From Oscillospiraceae bacterium (lineage in GTDB: Bacteria; Bacillota; Clostridia; Oscillospirales; Acutalibacteraceae): a stretch of DNA of 6,583 nucleotides. This document shows positions 6,101 to 6,583 of the stretch, in pieces; position 1 is the stretch's first letter; the number at the start of each line of letters is the position of its first letter. The notes under the pieces were generated by a model, which ran no database searches, was not told the DNA's origin, and saw only the letters and a list, made by a program, of their open reading frames with translations. Where the stretch lies: assembly GCA_031273775.1 (NCBI GenBank), contig JAISRF010000141.1, positions 1 to 6,583 of the forward strand, read 5' to 3'. The position numbers and the translations under genes are program-made.

Positions 6101-6583
6101 TTACGTCAAATTGGCGATTATCTCGTCCGCCGCCTTGACCAGCGGATTATTTTCCGGCAAGCCTGTGAGCGGCTTATTTTCTTCTGAAAATTCGGCAAGC
6201 TCCGGGCTGTCGGGAACGGTCACGGCCAAATCCGCGTTGGTGTAGCTCTTTATTTCGTCAAGCCCTGCCGGTGTATTGCCGCGGATTTTGTTGACAACCA
6301 AAAACAATTTATTATAACCTATTTCCATTTCATTTGCAAGGTCGTAAAGCCGTTTTAGCGTGTTAAGCCCGCTGCTCCCGGAATCGGAAACCAAAATAAG
6401 CAAGTCCACGGCCTGCACAATGCGGCGGGAAAGGTTTTCGAGGCCCGCCTCGTTGTCGAGCATGACGTATGGGTACTCTTTGGCGATTTGCCCGATGACC
6501 GATTTTAGAACATTGTTGGCGTAGCAGTAACAACCGCTACCCTCCGGGCGACCCATGGCGATTAAATCAAACCCTTCGGATTC
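6101..6583 (-). CDS. cooC: CODH nickel-insertion ATPase CooC, C-terminal part (5' end outside window)
   Basis: The visible 160 residues are the C-terminal part of CooC, a dimeric MinD/ParA-like P-loop ATPase that inserts nickel into the CODH C-cluster (family about 250-265 aa). The N-terminal deviant Walker A motif is beyond the window edge. Visible hallmarks are a Cys-Tyr-Cys motif (codons at 6532-6530 and 6526-6524, within RPEGSGCYCYANN), matching the metal-binding CxC of CooC, the YVMLDNEAGLENLSRR segment (Walker B / switch II region), and VVNKIRGN (nucleotide-recognition Asn-Lys). The frame is open to the window edge, so the internal Met at 6556 is not the start. It sits directly upstream of its client acsA. 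The acetogen paralogue AcsF is close in sequence, and the fragment alone cannot separate the two. Confidence 0.93.
   Translation of the reverse strand, partial: ESEGFDLIAMGRPEGSGCYCYANNVLKSVIGQIAKEYPYVMLDNEAGLENLSRRIVQAVDLLILVSDSGSSGLNTLKRLYDLANEMEIGYNKLFLVVNKIRGNTPAGLDEIKSYTNADLAVTVPDSPELAEFSEENKPLTGLPENNPLVKAADEIIANLT

Noticed and set aside
1..6583. CRISPR array, tRNA, rRNA, transposase or prophage genes
   Set aside because: No regularly spaced identical repeats, RNA gene signatures or mobile-element proteins were seen on either strand. The repeats present are short and isolated.

Overview
The window carries part of a Wood-Ljungdahl (reductive acetyl-CoA) gene cluster. Every gene lies on the minus strand, so transcription runs from high to low coordinates. 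The order of transcription is cooC (5' end outside the window), acsA, a fused acsB-acsD gene, and acsC (3' end outside the window). Together these encode the nickel-insertion ATPase for CO dehydrogenase, CO dehydrogenase itself, acetyl-CoA synthase joined to the small subunit of the corrinoid iron-sulfur protein (CFeSP), and the start of the CFeSP large subunit.

The organism is most likely an anaerobic bacterium of the Firmicutes (Clostridia) type. The ACS is the long bacterial form with the N-terminal CODH-binding part, not the short archaeal CdhC form. Genes start with strong AGGAGG-like ribosome binding sites, and CODH is the single-subunit bacterial AcsA/CooS type. Short A-rich and GAATTC-rich repeats resemble the intergenic repeat debris I associate with clostridial genomes. 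This placement is inference; no rRNA or other taxonomic marker is present.

Layout: 6583-6101 is the C-terminal 160 residues of CooC. 6100-5935 is a spacer with a weak terminator-like hairpin. 5934-3985 is acsA (649 aa). 3984-3905 is a short spacer with an A-rich repeat and a palindrome ahead of the next ribosome binding site. 3904-365 is the 1179-residue fusion: residues 1-725 are a complete ACS, 726-865 are a low-complexity linker, and about 866-1179 are a complete AcsD. 364-272 is a short spacer. 271-1 is the first 90 residues of AcsC with its [4Fe-4S] motif. No gap between genes exceeds 170 bases.

How they work together: CooC supplies Ni to the CODH C-cluster. CODH reduces CO2 to CO, which tunnels to the ACS A-cluster. 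CFeSP (AcsC plus AcsD) brings the methyl group, and ACS joins methyl, CO and CoA into acetyl-CoA.

The standout observation is the in-frame AcsB-AcsD fusion, which tethers the methyl acceptor to half of the methyl donor. Its linker contains what look like two different repeat elements read as protein. One is a near-perfect 32-bp palindrome sitting exactly where the acsB stop codon and spacer would be expected. This suggests the fusion arose by, or was expanded by, repeat insertion.
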